Assembly: GCA_964511535.1 (NCBI GenBank)
Contig: CAZEFW010000138.1
Coordinates: 1-25,937, forward strand
Length of the DNA: 25,937 nt
DNA from: CAZCFB01 sp964511535
Lineage (GTDB): Bacteria; Myxococcota_A; Polyangia; GCA-2747355; CAZCFB01
Reading direction: 5' to 3'
The notes beneath the pieces were generated by a model. That model did no database searches and was not told where the DNA came from. It saw nothing but the letters and a program-made list of their open reading frames with translations. Every line of letters starts with the position of its first letter. The stretch's first letter is position 1. The position numbers and the translations under genes are program-made. Shown here in pieces: positions 23,662 to 25,937 of the stretch.

Positions 23662-24474
23662 CTACCCGGGCGCCAGGCTGGCCACCGCCTCCTTGAGCTG
23701 GCGGATTCCCTGGCCGCTGCGCGCGGACATGGGCACCACCGGCGCGCCGAACTCGCTGGCCAGCAGCTCACTGTTGAGGTGCAGGCCAAGCCGGCGGGCC
23801 TCGTCCATCATGTTCAGGCAGAGCACCGTGCTGGCGCAGGCCTGCTTGACCTGCAGCGCCAGGGCGAGGTTCCGCTCCAGCGCGGTGGCGTCCAGTACCA
23901 CCGCGGCCACCAGCGGGCGCTCGTGGAGCAGGCAATCCCGGGCCACCTCCTCGTCCGGCGAGACCGTGGACAGGGAGTAGGTGCCCGGCAGATCCACCAG
24001 GCGAAAGCGGCGGCCCAGGTGCGAGTAGGATCCCATGGCCCGGGTCACGGTCTTGCCTGGCCAGTTGCCCGTGTGCTGCCGCAGGCCGCTGAGCGCGTTG
24101 AACAGGGTGCTCTTGCCCGTGTTCGGGTTGCCGGCCAGGGCCACGGTGCAGGCATCCTGAAAGGCTGCTCGCGGCTCGTCCCTCGCGGCCATCAATTCGC
24201 CAGGATCCTGCGCCGGGCCGTCCATGCCCGCGGCCTTCACAGCCGGCTGCTCGGCCACTTCGACCTGGCTCGCCTCCGCGCCCCGCAGGGCCACGGTCAC
24301 GCCCCTGAACCGGTAGGCAGTGGGATCTCCCGAGCGAGCCCTGAAGAGCACCTCCACCCGGGTGCCCGGCACCAACCCCAGATCGAGCAGCCGGCGCCTG
24401 ACATAACCCCCGGCGCCGACGGAGCGTACGTACACAGTTTCGCCTGGCAGCCGGTCATGGAGTCTCATGTTCAT
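23662..24474 (-). CDS. feoA: FeoA-FeoB G-domain fusion
   Basis: The 270-residue protein begins with a FeoA/SH3-like domain (about 1-80; RLHDRLPGETVYVRSVG, RRRLLDLGLVPGTRVEV). After a linker comes the FeoB G domain (109-270) with G1 GNPNTGKST (Lys121), G2 in TGNWPGKT, G3 DLPGTYSL, G4 NMMD and G5 SARSGQG. It hydrolyses GTP to drive or gate Fe(II) uptake through the membrane part encoded next. The gene stops with TAG right after the G domain, where other FeoB proteins continue into the helical linker. GDP-dissociation-inhibitor helices are lacking or reduced. A second ATG two codons later is also possible. The AT-rich upstream region holds candidate iron-responsive sites. Confidence 0.85.
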   Translation of the reverse strand: MNMRLHDRLPGETVYVRSVGAGGYVRRRLLDLGLVPGTRVEVLFRARSGDPTAYRFRGVTVALRGAEASQVEVAEQPAVKAAGMDGPAQDPGELMAARDEPRAAFQDACTVALAGNPNTGKSTLFNALSGLRQHTGNWPGKTVTRAMGSYSHLGRRFRLVDLPGTYSLSTVSPDEEVARDCLLHERPLVAAVVLDATALERNLALALQVKQACASTVLCLNMMDEARRLGLHLNSELLASEFGAPVVPMSARSGQGIRQLKEAVASLAPG

Positions 24475-24518
24475 CCTGTAGAAACGTAGCAGAGAACCAT
24501 GGTCAATGAAAAATTATT

Positions 24519-24534
24519 TTTAGGACGGCTTAAA
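24519..24534. promoter_or_regulatory. candidate DtxR-family operator in the feo promoter region
   Basis: TTTAGG-ACGG-CTTAAA is part of a longer AT-rich imperfect palindrome about 45 bases upstream of the FeoA-fusion start. It matches the TTTAGG-N4-ATTAAA site before the DtxR-type gene at 16154-16169 in 11 of 12 defined bases. Confidence 0.5.
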
Positions 24535-24591
24535 AAATAACTTGAACGAATAAATATCCGTATATTTCAAAGTCCTTCAATGCAAATTGCT

Positions 24592-24610
24592 AATCTTGAT
24601 TATCATCATG
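24592..24610 (-). promoter_or_regulatory. Fur-box-like sequence upstream of feo
   Basis: Read on the minus strand, the 19 bases (CATGATGATAATCAAGATT) match 14 of 19 positions of the classical Fur box. It overlaps the last codons of the upstream gene and lies about 120 bases before the FeoA-fusion start, rather far for direct repression. In an AT-rich stretch, chance matches are possible. Confidence 0.35.
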
Positions 24611-25430
24611 ATGTGCGGCCAATCTCCGGCAGCTCCCCGGCCACGGCCTGCAGCAGGTTCAGCGCCTCCAGCAGCGGCTCGCGTTTGAGGCACACCTCAT
24701 CGCCCAGCATGAAGGTGCGGTAGCCCAGGGTCATTAGGAACGCCACGTCTCCGATCTCGGTGCAGCGCGGCACCGGATCCCAGGCCAGGCCAGGGAAGAT
24801 GCGGCTGGCGGCGATGGCGTCCGGATCGAGCCGGACGATGTCCCTCAGGGCCCCCACGACCCGGTGGGGCCGCGGCACCTCCACGAACAGGTCACCCCGG
24901 GCCGCCATGAGCCGGCCGAGGCTTGCCCCGTTGCGCTCCGCCAGGGCCAGGCCCCGGGTGGACTCGATCTTGAGCACGATCTCGGCGTCGGGCAGCAGGT
25001 CCTGAACCTCCGCAACGTCCTGTTCGCGCTCGACGTAGGAGAGCATCACGCGGGTCATGCTCCGCGCTGCCATGGCCTCCAGGTAGGCGCGGTCGGTGTC
25101 GGTCAGCGTGCCCTGCACCTGCAGGTCCGGGTGCACGATGTTGACCGACTCGCCCGGGCCGATGACCCGGCGCGGACCGGCGGCCAGGATCAGCCTGTCG
25201 CCGTCAACGGCCACCAGCCGGGCGTGGTCCTTGCCGTCACGGAAGAAGACATCGGCCGGCAGCGGCACCTGCACCGGGTGGCTCACCCGCACCTCGGTGA
25301 AGGGAGGCACGGCGCACCCCACCACCCGCAGCTGCCGCCCCTTGAGATCCACCCACAGATCCGTGCCGAGGGCGGCCAGGCGGTCCAGCGCCTCGCCGGG
25401 CCCCTGCTCCAGCGGCATCACGGTGTTCAA
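24606..25430 (-). pseudogene. pyruvate-kinase-barrel-like protein, 5' end cut off by an insertion
   Basis: The remaining 274 codons encode a compact pyruvate-kinase-like TIM-barrel protein. Seen in order are LWVDLKGRQLRV (the LDTKGPEIR region of pyruvate kinase), an embedded small-barrel-like part (GDRLILAAGPRRVIGPGESVNIV), LTDTDRAYL, SYVEREQDV, LKIESTRG and MAARGDLFVEV. The catalytic Lys and Glu (24969-24971, 24963-24965) and the metal-binding Asp (24891-24893) of pyruvate kinase are kept. The C-terminal allosteric domain is missing (full pyruvate kinases have about 470 residues). The 5' end runs into the insertion; continuing across the target duplication restores the frame and the Arg-Leu-Asn active-site motif. 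Internal starts (TTG 25430, ATG 25418) could still give a shortened protein. The biochemical role of barrel-only forms is unknown to me. Confidence 0.7.
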
Positions 25431-25431
25431 C
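25423..25431 (+). repeat. left target-site duplication
   Basis: GTGTTCAAC here is identical to 25883-25891. The bases just outside and just inside the two copies differ, so the duplication is exactly nine bases. Confidence 0.85.
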
Positions 25432-25460
25432 GGCTTTGCCCGAAAAATAGACTTGGTGCC

Positions 25461-25506
25461 TGATTATTCGGTCAACTTGACGCCCAAAGCTGATTTTTCG
25501 GTCAAC
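25461..25506 (+). repeat. left pair of subterminal direct repeats
   Basis: TGATTATTCGGTCAAC (25461-25476) and TGATTTTTCGGTCAAC (25491-25506) differ at one base and are exactly 30 bases apart. They lie just inside the left end of the insertion and could be transposase-binding sites. Confidence 0.75.
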
Positions 25507-25558
25507 CTCCGTACTTCGTTAATTTCTTTATAGCCGGGGAGGGATAGGAGGAACACCC

Positions 25559-25804
25559 ATGTCCCTGAAATCCGATCTCATCCGGCTTGCCCATGAAAAA
25601 CCCGAGTTTCGCCGTCATCTGTTGCCTTTGATCAAAAAAGCGGTTTCCGAAAGCGAAAGAGTCGCTGAATGGAGCAAAAAATTCCACCAGTTGACCTACT
25701 GGACATCCAGAAACACCACAACTTCGGTGAACTGTGAGACACTACAGAAAGCAAAGGCCATCATCAAAAACACAGGTGTAAAACAGACACTCAAAAAGGT
25801 TTGA
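25559..25804 (+). CDS. 81-residue hypothetical protein carried by the insertion
   Basis: AGGAGG at 25546-25551, seven bases before the ATG, gives a strong start. The protein begins MSLKSDLIRLAHEKPEFRRHLLPLIKK, a basic amphipathic helix-turn-helix-like stretch. It continues through a polar middle (KFHQLTYWTSRNTTTSVNC) to a Lys-rich helical end. It has no membrane span or signal. Codon use is AT-richer than in every neighbouring gene. The N-terminal 'L-x-x-D-L-I-R-L-A-x-x-x-P-x-x-R-x-x-L-L-P-L' segment recalls N-termini of phage-associated hypothetical proteins, but this is a memory-based resemblance. It lacks a DDE or other transposase motif. Its role is unknown. Confidence 0.65.
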   Translation: MSLKSDLIRLAHEKPEFRRHLLPLIKKAVSESERVAEWSKKFHQLTYWTSRNTTTSVNCETLQKAKAIIKNTGVKQTLKKV

Positions 25805-25814
25805 ACCTCATTTC

Positions 25815-25861
25815 TGATTTTTCGGTCAACTCCTGACCCCAAGGTTTAATTCTCGGTCAAC
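25815..25861 (+). repeat. right pair of subterminal direct repeats
   Basis: TGATTTTTCGGTCAAC (25815-25830) is identical to the second left copy, and TTAATTCTCGGTCAAC (25846-25861) is a variant 31 bases on. All four copies share one orientation. The right terminal repeat itself (TGATTTATCGGGCAAA) looks like a fifth, diverged copy. Confidence 0.75.
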
Positions 25862-25882
25862 CTTGATTTATCGGGCAAAGCC

Positions 25883-25891
25883 GTGTTCAAC
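25883..25891 (+). repeat. right target-site duplication
   Basis: This is the second copy of GTGTTCAAC, directly abutting the right terminal inverted repeat. Confidence 0.85.
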
Positions 25892-25937
25892 CGCAGCCCT
25901 GCCACCAACGGGTGGGCGCACACCTCCTCGAGGAAGT
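25885..25937 (-). pseudogene. 5' fragment of the interrupted pyruvate-kinase-barrel-like gene
   Basis: Reading leftward from the window edge, this stretch codes for FLEEVCAHPLVAGLRLN and is open to the edge. The Arg-Leu-Asn corresponds to the R-L-N of pyruvate kinase's first active-site strand. It then runs into the insertion, where about ten foreign codons lead to a stop. The true start lies outside the window. Confidence 0.65.

Larger units (their letters stand above)
25432..25882. mobile_element. 451-bp non-autonomous insertion with 17-bp TIRs and 9-bp TSD
   Basis: The left end GGCTTTGCCCGAAAAAT (25432-25448) and the right end (25866-25882) are inverted repeats with one mismatch in 17. 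They are flanked by identical GTGTTCAAC at 25423-25431 and 25883-25891. Removing the element and one duplication restores an open reading frame. The inside is AT-rich compared with the GC-rich host DNA. It holds one small ORF and no transposase, so it must move by an enzyme supplied elsewhere. I could not assign it to a transposon family. Confidence 0.85.

Noticed and set aside
23662..23664. TAG as a recoded sense codon (pyrrolysine or similar)
   Set aside because: Many other genes in the window end in TAG at natural protein ends (for example 4355-4357, 8040-8042, 10373-10375, 10486-10488, 15475-15477, 18983-18985, 22338-22340), so TAG is an ordinary stop here. I saw no special stem-loop after it.

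Overview
The window is GC-rich and densely coding, and it reads like a chromosome segment of a Myxococcota (former Deltaproteobacteria) bacterium. The signs are several secreted lipoproteins with Asp/Gly-rich linkers, a MopE-type metal-binding-motif protein, a C-terminal tail of the MYXO-CTERM sorting type, an FHA-domain protein and many Cys-rich repeat modules. I see no rRNA, tRNA or CRISPR array. No gene-free stretch exceeds 300 bases.

Layout. 1-4357: three exported surface proteins, namely the 3' end of a MopE-motif protein whose DNA is a perfect 210-bp tandem repeat, a right-handed beta-helix protein with a MYXO-CTERM-like tail, and a lipoprotein with three lamin-tail domains. 4500-7312: a lipoprotein esterase of the PHB depolymerase/LpqC type, translationally coupled to a DUF2723 GT-C-type membrane protein. 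9405-7326 (minus): a three-gene unit of a zinc-ribbon protein, an FHA protein and a membrane/zinc-ribbon protein. 9473-10375: a metallo-beta-lactamase-fold hydrolase. 12099-10486 (minus): a FadL/OmpP1-type outer-membrane channel.

16014-12193 (minus) is a metal-transport cassette: an HMA2-like protein, a P1B-type ATPase with an unusual Ser-Cys-Gly transport motif, a second HMA2-like membrane protein, and a tiny single-span protein. It is divergent from a full-length DtxR/IdeR-type regulator (16194-16850). 17003-18985 is a lipoprotein with nine 43-residue Cys-rich repeats and a fibrinogen-like C-terminal domain. It is followed by a 160-bp hairpin element. 20822-19222 (minus) holds two overlapping PlsC-type acyltransferases, divergent from a GlpT-like organophosphate antiporter, which together suggest glycerol-3-phosphate uptake and phosphatidic acid synthesis.

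24474-22342 (minus) is a ferrous-iron uptake locus in which a FeoA-FeoB G-domain fusion and the FeoB membrane domain lie in the same reading frame, separated by one TAG codon. Its promoter region has a TTTAGG-N4-CTTAAA palindrome that closely matches a TTTAGG-N4-ATTAAA site upstream of the DtxR-type gene, so one regulator may join metal export and iron import. At the right edge, a pyruvate-kinase-barrel-like gene (minus) is interrupted by a 451-bp AT-rich insertion with 17-bp terminal inverted repeats and a perfect 9-bp target duplication. The insertion carries one 81-residue ORF and no transposase. All functions are read from sequence motifs; no database search was run.
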